NCBI RefSeq assembly: GCF_000717715.1
Contig: NZ_JOAI01000019.1
Location: forward strand, 90,928-154,927
DNA: 64,000 nucleotides
Direction: 5' to 3'
From: Streptomyces sp. NRRL B-24484
GTDB taxonomy: Bacteria > Actinomycetota > Actinomycetes > Streptomycetales > Streptomycetaceae
Below the pieces are notes generated by a model, which had not been told where the DNA came from, searched no databases, and saw nothing but the letters and a program-made list of their open reading frames with translations. The position numbers were made by a program, and so were the translations under genes. Below are positions 15,681 to 24,045 of this stretch, one piece after another. Position 1 is the first letter of the stretch, and each line of letters opens with the position of its first letter.

Positions 15681-16787
15681 CTACGCGGCGGGCCCGTCGC
15701 CGGCCCGGCCGGCCGCGGTGCCTGCAGCGGTGCCGCCCGTGGCGCCGCCCGCGGTGACGGGCTCGTGCGGGCTGAAGGTGCGGCGGTAGGCGGCCGGTGA
15801 GACCCCGAAGGCCGCCCGCATGTGGGCGCGCAGCGAGTTCCCCGAGCCGAGGCCGGCCCGGTGGGCGACCAGGTCGATCGGCAGGTCGGTCGTCTCCAGC
15901 AGGTTCTTCGCCAGCTCCAGCCGCTGGGCGGTCAGCCACTGCACCGGGGTCATGCCGACCTCGTCGCGGAAGCGCCGGGTGAAGGAGCGCAGGCTCATCC
16001 GCGCGTGCTCCGCCAGCCGGTCGAGCGGCAGCGGCTCGCCGAGGTGCTCCAGGGCCCAGGCACGGGTGGCGGTGGTGCTGGCGACGGTGGGCTCGGGGAC
16101 GGGCCGGTCGATGTACTGCGCCTGCCCGCCGTCCCGCCACGGCGGCACCACGCACATCCGGGCGGCCCGGTTGGCGACCGCCGCGCCGTGGTCCCGGCGG
16201 ATCACGTGCAGGCACAGGTCGACGCCGGCGGCGACACCGGCGGAGGTCAGCACGTCGCCGTCGTCGACGAACAGGACATCCTCGTCGACCTTGACGCTCG
16301 GGTACGCCCGGCGGAACTCCGGGGCGAGGTTCCAGTGCGTGGTGGCCGGCCGGCCGTCGAGCAGGCCCGCCGCGGCGAGCACGTAGGAGCCGGTGCAGAT
16401 GGACACCAGCCGGGTGCCCGGCCGGATCCCGGCGATGGCGGCGGCGACCTCGGGCGGCAGCGGCCCGCCGTCGCCCAGTTCGGGCATGGCGTGCGTCGGC
16501 GGGACGATCACGGTGTCCGCGGCGGCCAGGGCCTCGGGGCCGGCTGCCGGCTGCACAATGAAGCCGGCGTCGCTGAGCACGGGCGCGCCGTCGGCGGTGC
16601 AGACCGTGACCTCGTAGAGCGGGCGCCGCTCGGCGTCCTCGGCGCTGCCGAAGACGCGGGACGGGATGCCGAGCTCGAAGGGCGGCACCCCGGGCAGCGC
16701 CAGCACGGCGATCCGGTGCGGCCGGTCCGGTCCGCCCGGCGTCCGCTCCCGCTCGCTGTCCGTGCTGTCCACCCGCGTTCCGGCCAT
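15681..16787 (-). CDS. GlxA-family transcriptional regulator (DJ-1/PfpI + AraC HTH)
   Basis: 368 residues. Residues about 25-200 form a DJ-1/PfpI-like sensor domain (IAVLALPGVPPFELGIP, SICTGSYVLAAAGLLDG with a nucleophile-elbow-like Cys, ATTHWNLAPEF). About 245-350 is the AraC/XylS double helix-turn-helix (LAEHARMSLRSFTRRFRDEV, AHRAGLGSGNSLRAHMRAAF). Such regulators bind a metabolite in the amidotransferase-like fold and usually activate a neighbour. It is divergent from the quinone oxidoreductase at 16910, with a 14-bp palindrome between them. The Ala/Gly-rich C-terminal tail is low complexity. Confidence 0.9.
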   Translation of the reverse strand: MAGTRVDSTDSERERTPGGPDRPHRIAVLALPGVPPFELGIPSRVFGSAEDAERRPLYEVTVCTADGAPVLSDAGFIVQPAAGPEALAAADTVIVPPTHAMPELGDGGPLPPEVAAAIAGIRPGTRLVSICTGSYVLAAAGLLDGRPATTHWNLAPEFRRAYPSVKVDEDVLFVDDGDVLTSAGVAAGVDLCLHVIRRDHGAAVANRAARMCVVPPWRDGGQAQYIDRPVPEPTVASTTATRAWALEHLGEPLPLDRLAEHARMSLRSFTRRFRDEVGMTPVQWLTAQRLELAKNLLETTDLPIDLVAHRAGLGSGNSLRAHMRAAFGVSPAAYRRTFSPHEPVTAGGATGGTAAGTAAGRAGDGPAA

Positions 16788-16807
16788 GGCCAGATCCTGT
16801 CACATAG

Positions 16808-16821
16808 TGGCCGAACGGCCA
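16808..16821. promoter_or_regulatory. Palindrome TGGCCGAACGGCCA between divergent genes
   Basis: Perfect 6-bp arms around AA, 21 bp from the GlxA start and about 90 bp before the oxidoreductase start. TGGCC-type half sites are common for this AraC subfamily. It resembles but does not fully match the AdpA consensus. Confidence 0.55.
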
Positions 16822-16909
16822 ATACCCTGCCGCGCCCGGGTGCCGGATCGTTGACTGCGTCGCCGGGGGAGCCCGGCGCACAGGACGCTACGAAGGACGA
16901 GGACGAGAC

Positions 16910-17836
16910 ATGCGTGCGGTGGTCGTGGAACAGTGGGGCGGGCCCGAGAACCTGGTCGAGCGAGAGGTCGAGCGCCCCGAGCCCGGCCTGAACGAGGTCC
17001 TGGTGCGGGTGCACGCGGCCGGCGTGAACCCGGTGGACTGGAAGACCCGCGCCGGCGGCGCCCTCATCGAGTGGGGCGCGGTGCCCGCGGTCGGCTGGGA
17101 CGTGTCCGGCACGGTCGAGGCGGTCGGCCCCGGCGTCGGGATCTTCCGTCCCGGCGACGAGGTCTTCGGGATGCCGCTCTTCCCGCGCCAGGCCGGCGGC
17201 TACGCCGAGTACGTGGTCGCCCCGGCGCGGCACCTCGCGCCCAAGCCCGCGGGTCTGACGCACGTGGAGGCGGCGGCGCTGCCGCTGGCCGCGCTGACCG
17301 CCTGGCAGGCCCTGGTGGACGCGGCCGACGTGCGCCCCGGCGAGCGGGTGCTGGTGCACGCCGCGGCCGGCGGCGTCGGCCACTTCGCCGTCCAGATCGC
17401 CAAGGCCCGCGGCGCGTACGTCATCGGCACGGCCAGCGCCGGCAAGCACGACCTGCTGCGGGAGCTGGGCGCGGACGAGGTGGTCGACTACCGCGCGGTC
17501 CGCTTCGAGGACGTGGTGTCCGACATCGACGTGGTCCTCGACGGCCTCGGCGGCGAGACCGCCGAGCGCTCCCTCGGCGTGCTCCGGGCCGGCGGCCGGC
17601 TGATCACCCTGCCCGGCCCGGACGACGTCCCCGCCGGCGCCCCGGACGGGGTGCGGGCGTCCTGGGTCCTGGTCGAGCCCGACCACCTGGGTCTGCGCGA
17701 GATCGCCGCCCTGGTGGAGCGCGGCGCGCTGAGGCCCGTGGTCGAGACCGTCCTGCCGCTGGCCGAGGCGGCGAAGGCGCACGAGCTCGGCGAGCAGGGC
17801 CGCACCACCGGCAAGATCGTCCTCACGGTCGCCTGA
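16910..17836 (+). CDS. NADP-dependent quinone oxidoreductase-like MDR
   Basis: 308 residues. AGVNPVDWKTRAG (about 37-49) replaces the zinc-binding loop of alcohol dehydrogenases, so it is a zinc-free MDR. The nucleotide fold has VHAAAGGVGHFAVQIA near 146-161, and TTGKIVLTV closes the protein. Predicted NADPH-dependent reduction of quinones or enals. ACGAAGGACGAGGACGAG gives a ribosome site before the ATG. Related in type, though not closely in sequence, to the enzyme at 13189. The divergent GlxA-type regulator probably controls it. Confidence 0.88.
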   Translation: MRAVVVEQWGGPENLVEREVERPEPGLNEVLVRVHAAGVNPVDWKTRAGGALIEWGAVPAVGWDVSGTVEAVGPGVGIFRPGDEVFGMPLFPRQAGGYAEYVVAPARHLAPKPAGLTHVEAAALPLAALTAWQALVDAADVRPGERVLVHAAAGGVGHFAVQIAKARGAYVIGTASAGKHDLLRELGADEVVDYRAVRFEDVVSDIDVVLDGLGGETAERSLGVLRAGGRLITLPGPDDVPAGAPDGVRASWVLVEPDHLGLREIAALVERGALRPVVETVLPLAEAAKAHELGEQGRTTGKIVLTVA

Positions 17837-17850
17837 CCGGCGCCGGCCGC

Positions 17851-17887
17851 ACCCCCGCACCCGGGCCGCCCGCCCGGCTGCGGGGGT
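17851..17887 (+). terminator. Stem-loop after the oxidoreductase
   Basis: ACCCCCGCA (17851-17859) pairs with TGCGGGGGT (17879-17887) around a C/G-rich loop. It starts 15 bp past the stop codon and fits an intrinsic terminator. GGGTCGACCC (17884-17893) overlaps its far arm. Confidence 0.6.
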
Positions 17888-17956
17888 CGACCCTGCCATG
17901 TCAGGCCGGTGATCTGCCAGAATCGACCGGCCGGCAACAGGGACGAGGAGGGCCGC

Positions 17957-19675
17957 ATGGGCGGGGACGAGGTGCGGTCGAGGATTCCGCAGCTGCGACT
18001 GGACGAGCTGCTGGAGGAGCTGCAGGCCAGGATCGACGCCGCCCGGGGCACCCGGGACCGGGTGCACAGCCTGCTGGAGGCCGTGCTGTCGGTCGGCCGG
18101 GAGCTGGACCTGACGCAGGTGCTGCGGCGGATCGTGGAGGCCGCCGCGGTGCTGGTGGACGCCCGGTACGCGGCGCTCGGCGTGATCGGCCCCGACGGCG
18201 AGACGCTGTCCCAGTTCCTCACCGTCGGCCTGTCGGAGGAGGAGATCGCGCGGATCGGCCCCTACCCGACCGGCAAGGGGCTGCTCGGCGAGCTGATCCG
18301 CCGACCCCAGGCGCTGCGCCTGGGCGACCTGTCGGAGCACCCGGCGTCCTTCGGCTGCCCGGCGCACCACCCGGTGATGCGGACCTTCCTCGGCGTACCG
18401 GTGCGGGTGCGCGAGGAGGTGTTCGGCAACCTCTACCTCACCGACAAGCGCGGCGGGGAGGAGTTCGACGCCGACGACGAGTCGGTGATCGCCACCCTCG
18501 CCGTGGCCGCCGGGGTCGCGATCGACAACGCCCGGCTCTACGAGGAGGCCCAGCGCCAGCAGCGCTGGCTGAGCGCCAGTGCCGAGATCACCCGGACCCT
18601 GCTGTCCGGCAGCTCCCGGTCCGAGGTGGTCGGGCTGATCGCGCAGCGCGCGCGGGAGATCACCGGCGCCGAACTGGCGGACGTCTCGGTGCCGGTGTCC
18701 GGCACCGGCTCGCTCCGGGTGGAGCTGGCGCTCGGCGGCGACGGCGCCGCCCGGCTCGGCCTCGTCGTCCCGGCGGAGGGCACGCTCTCCGGCGAGGCCG
18801 TCGCCAAGGCGGAACCGGTGACCAGCCCCGACCTCGCCGACGATCCGCGGCTGTCCGCCGGACCGCGGCGCTTCCAGGGGCTCGGAGCAGCGGTGGCCGT
18901 GCCGCTCGGCCGGGCCGGCAGCGAGAGCGAGGGCGTGCTGCTGCTCGCCCGCAGGCCCGGTGAACCGCCCTTCACCGAGCGGGAGATCGGCCCGCTGCTG
19001 GGCTTCGCCGACCAGGCCGCGCTGGCCCTGGAACTGGGCGAGCGGCGCCGCGACGCCGAACAGCTGGCGATGCTGGAGGACCGCGACCGGATCGCCCGGG
19101 ACCTGCACGACCTGGCGATCCAGCGGCTGTTCGCCACCGGCATGACCCTGCAGAGCGCCGCCCGGCTGATCGACCACTCCGGGGCGTCCGACCGGGTGCT
19201 CCGGGCGGTCGGCGACCTGGACGAGACCATCAAGATCATCCGCTCGACCATCTTCGGCCTGCGAGCCCGGGAGGACGAGGCCGGGAACGGGCTGCGGGCC
19301 AGGGTCGTCCGGGCGGTCGAGGAGGCGCAGGCCACCCTGGGCTTCGCACCCCGGCTGAGCATGGAGGGCCTGCTCGACACCGACGTGCCCGGCGAGGTCG
19401 CGGACCACGTGGTGGCGGTGCTCGCCGAGGCCCTGAGCAACGCCGCCCGGCACGCCCGGGCCGGCCGCGTGGAGGTATCGCTCCGCGCCACCGGCACCCA
19501 GGTGGTGCTCGCCGTGCTGGACGACGGCGTCGGCATCCCCGAGCAGGGCCGCCGCAGCGGACTGCGGAACATGGCCGAGCGTGCGGAGGGCCTCGGCGGG
19601 CGGTTCGACGTCTCCGTCCCGGCCGACGGCGGCACGCAGCTCGTCTGGTCGGCACCGCTGGCGCGCGGAGCGTAG
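17957..19675 (+). CDS. GAF-domain sensor histidine kinase, DevS/OsdK type
   Basis: 572 residues from the ATG at 17957 (GACGAGGAG upstream). Domains: helical N-terminus, GAF-A about 50-200, GAF-B about 215-370, HisKA_3 with phosphoacceptor H384 (RDLHDLAIQRLF), HATPase_c about 470-570 (EALSNAARHARAG, DDGVGIPE, GLRNMAERA). GAF-A contains CPAHHPVMRTFLGVP. In mycobacterial DosS/DosT the equivalent region holds the haem-ligating His, so H137/H138 are candidates (inference). The family senses O2/NO/CO or redox and phosphorylates a NarL-type regulator. The partner is probably the convergent response regulator at 19721-20419. In S. coelicolor the corresponding pair is OsdK/OsdR. Confidence 0.9.
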   Translation: MGGDEVRSRIPQLRLDELLEELQARIDAARGTRDRVHSLLEAVLSVGRELDLTQVLRRIVEAAAVLVDARYAALGVIGPDGETLSQFLTVGLSEEEIARIGPYPTGKGLLGELIRRPQALRLGDLSEHPASFGCPAHHPVMRTFLGVPVRVREEVFGNLYLTDKRGGEEFDADDESVIATLAVAAGVAIDNARLYEEAQRQQRWLSASAEITRTLLSGSSRSEVVGLIAQRAREITGAELADVSVPVSGTGSLRVELALGGDGAARLGLVVPAEGTLSGEAVAKAEPVTSPDLADDPRLSAGPRRFQGLGAAVAVPLGRAGSESEGVLLLARRPGEPPFTEREIGPLLGFADQAALALELGERRRDAEQLAMLEDRDRIARDLHDLAIQRLFATGMTLQSAARLIDHSGASDRVLRAVGDLDETIKIIRSTIFGLRAREDEAGNGLRARVVRAVEEAQATLGFAPRLSMEGLLDTDVPGEVADHVVAVLAEALSNAARHARAGRVEVSLRATGTQVVLAVLDDGVGIPEQGRRSGLRNMAERAEGLGGRFDVSVPADGGTQLVWSAPLARGA

Positions 19676-19715
19676 GCGCCGCCGGGGGCAGGTGCGCCCG
19701 GCCTCCGGCGGCGCC
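19675..19715. terminator. Bidirectional terminator between sensor kinase and response regulator
   Basis: GGCGCCGCCGG (19675-19685) and CCGGCGGCGCC (19705-19715) are perfect 11-bp arms between two convergent genes, so the hairpin serves both. Confidence 0.75.
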
Positions 19716-19720
19716 GGGCG

Positions 19721-20419
19721 TCAGCGGGCGGTTCGGTCGGCCGCCCGGTCGTGGGCGGCCAGGGTCTGGGTGGCGATGACGGCCGCCTGGACGCGGCGCT
19801 CCACGCCGAGCTTGGCCAGCAGGCGGGAGATGTGGTTCTTGACGGTCTTCTCCGCCAGGTAGAGGCGCTGGCCGATCTCGCGGTTGGTGAGGCCCTCGCC
19901 GATCAGCGCCAGGATCTCCCGCTCGCGGTCCGTGAGGCCGGGCACGTCGGAGGTCGGCGGCGCGGTGTCGCCGCGCAGACGGGCCATCAGCCGGGTGGTG
20001 GCGCCCGGGTCGAGCATGGACTGCCCGCCGGCGACGGTGCGGACGGCGGAGACCAGGTCGGTGCCGGTGATCTGCTTGAGCACGTAGCCGGAGGCGCCGG
20101 CCATGATCGAGTCGAGCAGCGCCTCCTCGTCGTCGAAGGAGGTCAGGATCAGGCAGGCCAGCTCCGGCATCCGGGAGCGAAGTTCGCGGCAGACCGTCAC
20201 GCCGTTGCCGTCGGGCAGCCGCATGTCCAGGACCGCGACGTCGGGGCGGAGCGCCGGCACCCGGGCGAGGGCCTGCTCGACCGTGGCGGCCTCGCCGACG
20301 ATGGTGAGGTCGGGTTCGGAGTCCAGCAGGTCGTGCACACCGCGCCGGACGACCTCGTGGTCGTCCAGCAGGAACACCTTGATCGGGCTGCCCGCCCGGG
20401 ACTCCGTGCTGCCCGTCAT
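19721..20419 (-). CDS. NarL/LuxR-family response regulator, DosR/OsdR-like
   Basis: 232 residues from the ATG at 20419. Receiver domain about 13-130 with acidic pocket D19/D20, phosphoacceptor D65 ([11 protein letters not shown]), switch T93/S94 and K115 (GYVLKQ). LuxR helix-turn-helix about 165-225 ([39 protein letters not shown]). Upon phosphorylation such proteins activate hypoxia/NO genes from GGGAC-N4-GTCCC-like sites. Four such sites occur in this window. Cognate kinase: the convergent GAF histidine kinase. The 20420-20586 interval upstream holds no further gene. Confidence 0.92.
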   Translation of the reverse strand: MTGSTESRAGSPIKVFLLDDHEVVRRGVHDLLDSEPDLTIVGEAATVEQALARVPALRPDVAVLDMRLPDGNGVTVCRELRSRMPELACLILTSFDDEEALLDSIMAGASGYVLKQITGTDLVSAVRTVAGGQSMLDPGATTRLMARLRGDTAPPTSDVPGLTDREREILALIGEGLTNREIGQRLYLAEKTVKNHISRLLAKLGVERRVQAAVIATQTLAAHDRAADRTAR

Positions 20420-20586
20420 CGCTTCTCCGTAACTCTCGGACCGCCGCTGGGGCGGCAGGTGAACGGACCCCATTATGCGCCCCGGTGACGGCGTGTCCGG
20501 AGGCCACCGCCCGGTGGCCGCCGCCCGGCCCGTCGGGACTCGGCCGCGGACGGGTCGGGTGCCCGGAGGGCGGAACGGGCGGGAGG

Positions 20587-21468
20587 TCAGTCGTGCGGCA
20601 CCACCGCGACGGGTGCCGCGGAGTGGTGGAGCACGGCGTGGGCGACGGGACCGAGCCGCACCCCGAGGGGGTGGTGGTCCCGCTCGCGGCGCCCGACGAC
20701 GACGAGGTCGGCCCGGGCGGAGGCGGCCACCACGGCGTGGGCGGCACCGCCGACCCGGGTTTCGGCGACCACCGCGATGTCCGGGTGCGCGGCCCGGGCA
20801 CCGGCGAGCGCCTTCGCCAGGACGGCCTGCTCCGTGGCCTCCTGCACGGCGACGTCCACCTGGGGCGGCACCCAGCCCGCGGCCGTCCACGCGGGCACCA
20901 GATCCCAGCCGTGCACCGCGCGCACCCGGGCACCGCGCCGGGCGGCCTCCGCGAAGGCGAAGTCCAGGACGGCGTCCGGGCCGTGGCGGCCGTCGACACC
21001 GACGACGATCTCCCCGCGGGCCCGTCGGCCGCCGTCCTGCGGCCCGGTCGGGGCGTCCGCCCGGACCAGGACCACCGGCACGTCCACGCGGGCCGCCACG
21101 GCGAGACCGACGGAGCCGACCAGCAGTCCGGTGAACCCGCCGATCCCGCGGGAGCCGAGGACGAGCAACTCCTCGCCCGCGGCGGCCGTGAGCAGGGCGT
21201 CGACCGGGTCCTCGTCGACCGCGGCGGTCTCGACGGTCAGCCCCGGACGGGCCCGGCGGACCTCCTCGGCCGTCCCGGCGAGCGCCCGCAGCGCGGCCGG
21301 GCGCAGCTCCGCGGCGAGCGAGTCGTGGGCGTACTCGGCGTCGGGCCGGCCGAGGGCGTGCACGATCCGCAGACCGGCGCCGCGGCGGACGGCCTCCTCG
21401 GCGGCCCAGTGCACGGCGGCCCGGCTCCTCGGCGATCCGTCGGCACCGGTCAGGACCCAGCGCGTCAT
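20587..21468 (-). CDS. Universal stress protein, tandem UspA domains
   Basis: 293 residues forming two UspA-like domains (about 1-143 and 147-293). The first has [20 protein letters not shown], matching the ATP-binding G-2x-G-9x-G(S/T) motif. The second starts IVVGVDG and has a degenerate loop ([20 protein letters not shown]). Tandem Usps are prominent in DosR regulons, where they bind ATP and slow growth. Divergent from the hibernation factor at 21881; a DosR-box-like site lies 115 bp upstream of its start. Confidence 0.9.
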   Translation of the reverse strand: MTRWVLTGADGSPRSRAAVHWAAEEAVRRGAGLRIVHALGRPDAEYAHDSLAAELRPAALRALAGTAEEVRRARPGLTVETAAVDEDPVDALLTAAAGEELLVLGSRGIGGFTGLLVGSVGLAVAARVDVPVVLVRADAPTGPQDGGRRARGEIVVGVDGRHGPDAVLDFAFAEAARRGARVRAVHGWDLVPAWTAAGWVPPQVDVAVQEATEQAVLAKALAGARAAHPDIAVVAETRVGGAAHAVVAASARADLVVVGRRERDHHPLGVRLGPVAHAVLHHSAAPVAVVPHD

Positions 21469-21582
21469 GTCGTCCTCCTGCGGCGATCGGGGGTGTGCGG
21501 CGAGGACGGTGCTTCGTCCTGCGCCACGAGAACTCTGTCGCCGCCGACGGGGCGGGTACAGGGACCGACCGGGCCCACCCGG

Positions 21583-21596
21583 GGGCCGGAGGTCCC
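21583..21596. promoter_or_regulatory. DosR-box-like site GGGCCGGAGGTCCC
   Basis: Its reverse complement is GGGACCTCCGGCCC, one base from the adhE and flavohemoglobin sites. It lies between the divergent universal stress and hibernation genes, 115 bp from the former and 285 bp from the latter. The remaining 21469-21880 sequence shows no gene. Confidence 0.6.
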
Positions 21597-21880
21597 TGGT
21601 CGGCGCACGGCCGACGCCTGCTACGTCCCGACACGGCCCGAACCGGCCGACGTGCCGTCAGTGCACCGGCGGCGGGCGGGACCACCGGCAGCCGAGGACG
21701 GGACCGACGGCCCGTCGGGCGGGGTCGTCCGTCCCTGGGTGCGGACCCGGCGGGGCGCGGAGGATCTCCACCGTGAGCGGCGGGCGGACCGGTGTCCGTC
21801 CGTCGACCGGCCGGATCGCGACGGGACCGCCCGTGGCGGATCCCGGACGGCGCTCCGAAGCCACCACGAAGGGAACCTCG

Positions 21881-22666
21881 ATGAACCGTCTGCAGACCCG
21901 ACCCGCCGCCGGCGTCCGGGTGGAGACCCGCGGCGAGGTCACCCGGGCCGCGCCCGACTACGCCCGGGCGAAGCTGACCGCCGTGCTGGACCGGCTGGAC
22001 GAGCCGGTCCTCGCCGTCCGGGTCCGGCTCACCCAGGAGCCCAACCACGCGATGGCCAGGCCCTCGCTCGCCCAGGCGGTCGTGGACCTCAACGGCAGGC
22101 CGGTGCGGGCCCACGTGGCGGCCGCCACCATGCAGGAGGCGATCGACCTGCTGCAGGACCGGCTCAACGCCAGGATCGCCCGCGTCCGCCGCCACCGGGA
22201 CCACCACCGCCACCACGGGACGGCCCCGGACACCGGGGGCGACCGCACCGGGCGCGGCCACCGCCCGCAGCGCCGCGAACGCGACGGCGAGGACCGCCGG
22301 ATCGTGCGGCACAAGTCCTACGGCCTGGCGCGGCAGACCGCCTGGGAAGCGGTGCTCGAACTCGAGGCGATGGATTACGACTTCCACCTGTTCACCGACA
22401 CCGGGACCGGCTTCGACAGCCTCGTCCACCGGGACACCGCCGACGGCGGGTACCGACTGGCCACCACGCACCCGCAGGCCGTGCCCGTCCCGGGACTGCC
22501 GGCGAGCACCGTCGGCGCACCGGAGCTCACCGCCGCCGATGCCGCCACACGGCTCGACCTCGGCGGCCTGCCGTTCGTCTTCTTCACCGACGCGGCGAGC
22601 GGACGCGGCCACGTGCTCTACCACCGCTACGACGGCCACTACGGCCTGATCACCCCCGTCCTCTGA
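21881..22666 (+). CDS. Ribosome hibernation-promoting factor-like protein with duplicated C-terminal domain
   Basis: 261 residues from the ATG at 21881 (GAAGGGA upstream). Residues 1-108 fit the RaiA/HPF ribosome-binding fold ([51 protein letters not shown]). A His/Arg-rich linker follows. There are two S30AE C-terminal dimerisation-like units, about 144-200 ([20 protein letters not shown]) and about 205-261 ([20 protein letters not shown], ending [11 protein letters not shown]). Long HPFs dimerise 70S ribosomes into silent 100S particles; usually one C-terminal unit is present. Similar proteins occur in actinobacterial dormancy regulons. Confidence 0.85.
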   Translation: MNRLQTRPAAGVRVETRGEVTRAAPDYARAKLTAVLDRLDEPVLAVRVRLTQEPNHAMARPSLAQAVVDLNGRPVRAHVAAATMQEAIDLLQDRLNARIARVRRHRDHHRHHGTAPDTGGDRTGRGHRPQRRERDGEDRRIVRHKSYGLARQTAWEAVLELEAMDYDFHLFTDTGTGFDSLVHRDTADGGYRLATTHPQAVPVPGLPASTVGAPELTAADAATRLDLGGLPFVFFTDAASGRGHVLYHRYDGHYGLITPVL

Positions 22667-22712
22667 GGCGCGGGCCGGCCACGCGACTCCCGGGGCCGGA
22701 CACGGAGAACCC

Positions 22713-22744
22713 GACCGGGAACGGCGCTCGTGCCGTTCCCGGTC
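22713..22744 (+). terminator. Terminator of the hibernation-factor gene
   Basis: GACCGGGAACGGC-GCTCGT-GCCGTTCCCGGTC, perfect 13-bp arms, 46 bp past the stop codon. The rest of 22667-23016 has no gene; it is the leader and promoter region of the next one. Confidence 0.8.
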
Positions 22745-23016
22745 ACCGCCGTTTCTCCGGCGCGCGCCCGGGCCTCGTGCCGCGGCGGCCCGGTCGGGTC
22801 CGCCGGTGCCCGGACGGTGCGCGGGTGGCCGTGGTCCCCGGTGTCGGGCAGCCGTCGCCGGGCCGCCCGGGGCCACTGGTCCCGGTGGCGGGGCGGGAAT
22901 GCGGTCCGGTCGGCCCTGTGACCGGCCCGGCACCCAGGGTGACGATGGTGGTGCGCCGCAATCGCGGAGCCGGGCCCGGCCCGGGACCCAGGGGGGACCG
23001 AAAGGAGACGAGCACC

Positions 23017-23817
23017 ATGGACCTTCCCGTCACCGTCGGCGTCGACGGATCCGAGGCCGGGTCGGCGGCCGCCGACTGGGCCGCCCGCGAGGCGCTGCTG
23101 CGCGACCGGAGCCTGCGGGTGCTGCACGCCCTCCCGCTGATGCCGCATCTGCTGCCCGTCGGCGCGGTGGCCGCCCGGCCGGAGGGCGACCTCCTGCACG
23201 AGGTGGCCCACGTCCTGGCGGTGCGGCACCCGGGACTGCGGCTGCGCACCGAGCAGGCCCACGACACCGCCGTCCCGGCGCTGCTCGCGGCGGGCGAGGA
23301 CGCCGACCTCCTGGTGCTCGGGGCGCGGGGGAACGGAGGCTTCCCGGACCTGCGGCTCGGCTCGACCGCGCTGCAGTTGGCCGCCCGGACGGGCTGCCCC
23401 ACGGTGGTGCTCCCGGTGGAGGCCGCCGGCCCGCATCCGCGCGAGTTCGTGGCCGTCGGCGTGGACGCGCGCCGCCCCGCCGAGGCGGCCCTCGGCTTCG
23501 CCTTCGCCGCCGCCCACCGGTACGGCCTGCCGCTGCGCGCCGTCCACGCCGGGTCAGCACGCCCTGCGGGCACCGGCGGTGAGGCTGCGCTGCTGGCCGC
23601 CGCCCTGGAGCCGTGGAAGGCGCTCCATCCCGAGGTCGAGGTCCTGGCGGACGTCGAGGGCGGCGGGCCGGCCGGGGTGCTGGTGGACGTGTCCGCCAAG
23701 GCGAGGCTGATGGTCCTGGGGCGCCGGCCGGCCGGCGCCGTGATCCCGCTCGGCCCGGTCGTCCATGCCGTCCTGCACCACGCCGGCTGCCCGGTGGCCG
23801 TCGTGCCGGGCCCGTGA
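23017..23817 (+). CDS. Universal stress protein, tandem domains
   Basis: 266 residues from the ATG at 23017 (AAAGGAGACGAG upstream). First UspA domain (about 1-140): [41 protein letters not shown], keeping the nucleotide motif. Second (about 148-266): [20 protein letters not shown], with a loop of the degenerate type ([17 protein letters not shown]). It lies 228 bp before adhE on the same strand. Its likely role is stress survival within the dormancy set. Confidence 0.9.
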   Translation: MDLPVTVGVDGSEAGSAAADWAAREALLRDRSLRVLHALPLMPHLLPVGAVAARPEGDLLHEVAHVLAVRHPGLRLRTEQAHDTAVPALLAAGEDADLLVLGARGNGGFPDLRLGSTALQLAARTGCPTVVLPVEAAGPHPREFVAVGVDARRPAEAALGFAFAAAHRYGLPLRAVHAGSARPAGTGGEAALLAAALEPWKALHPEVEVLADVEGGGPAGVLVDVSAKARLMVLGRRPAGAVIPLGPVVHAVLHHAGCPVAVVPGP

Positions 23818-23885
23818 GCGTGCCAACGCCGGACCACACCCGGGCGCACCGGCGGACCAACGGCCCTGCCGCCGGTCCCGGGGAA

Positions 23886-23899
23886 GGGACCTTCGGCCC
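23886..23899. promoter_or_regulatory. DosR-box-like site GGGACCTTCGGCCC upstream of adhE
   Basis: Matches the mycobacterial DosR core GGGACTWWAGTCCC in GGGAC-N4-GNCCC. Identical 14-mer at 42956 before flavohemoglobin. It ends 147 bp before adhE. Confidence 0.7.
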
Positions 23900-24045
23900 G
23901 CGGGTCCGGCCCCCATCGGGCCATCCCCGGACGGTGCGGCCCGCAGGAAGCTGGTCGTCGAGAGCCGGGCGGAACCCCGCCCACCGCCGGTCCCCGACGG
24001 ATCCCCGGACGACCCTCGGACGATCCCACTGAAAGGTGGTCAGCC

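Noticed and set aside
16808..16821. AdpA binding site
   Set aside because: TGGCCGAACG fails the AdpA consensus TGGCSNGWWY at the seventh base; a site for the adjacent GlxA-type regulator is simpler.
19721..22933. 1070-residue reverse-strand frame
   Set aside because: Only its last 232 residues are the response regulator; the rest runs antisense through the stress-protein and hibernation genes.
22667..23016. Extra gene between the hibernation factor and the second universal stress protein
   Set aside because: Frames there lack start context and motifs; a clean terminator and leader region explain the gap.
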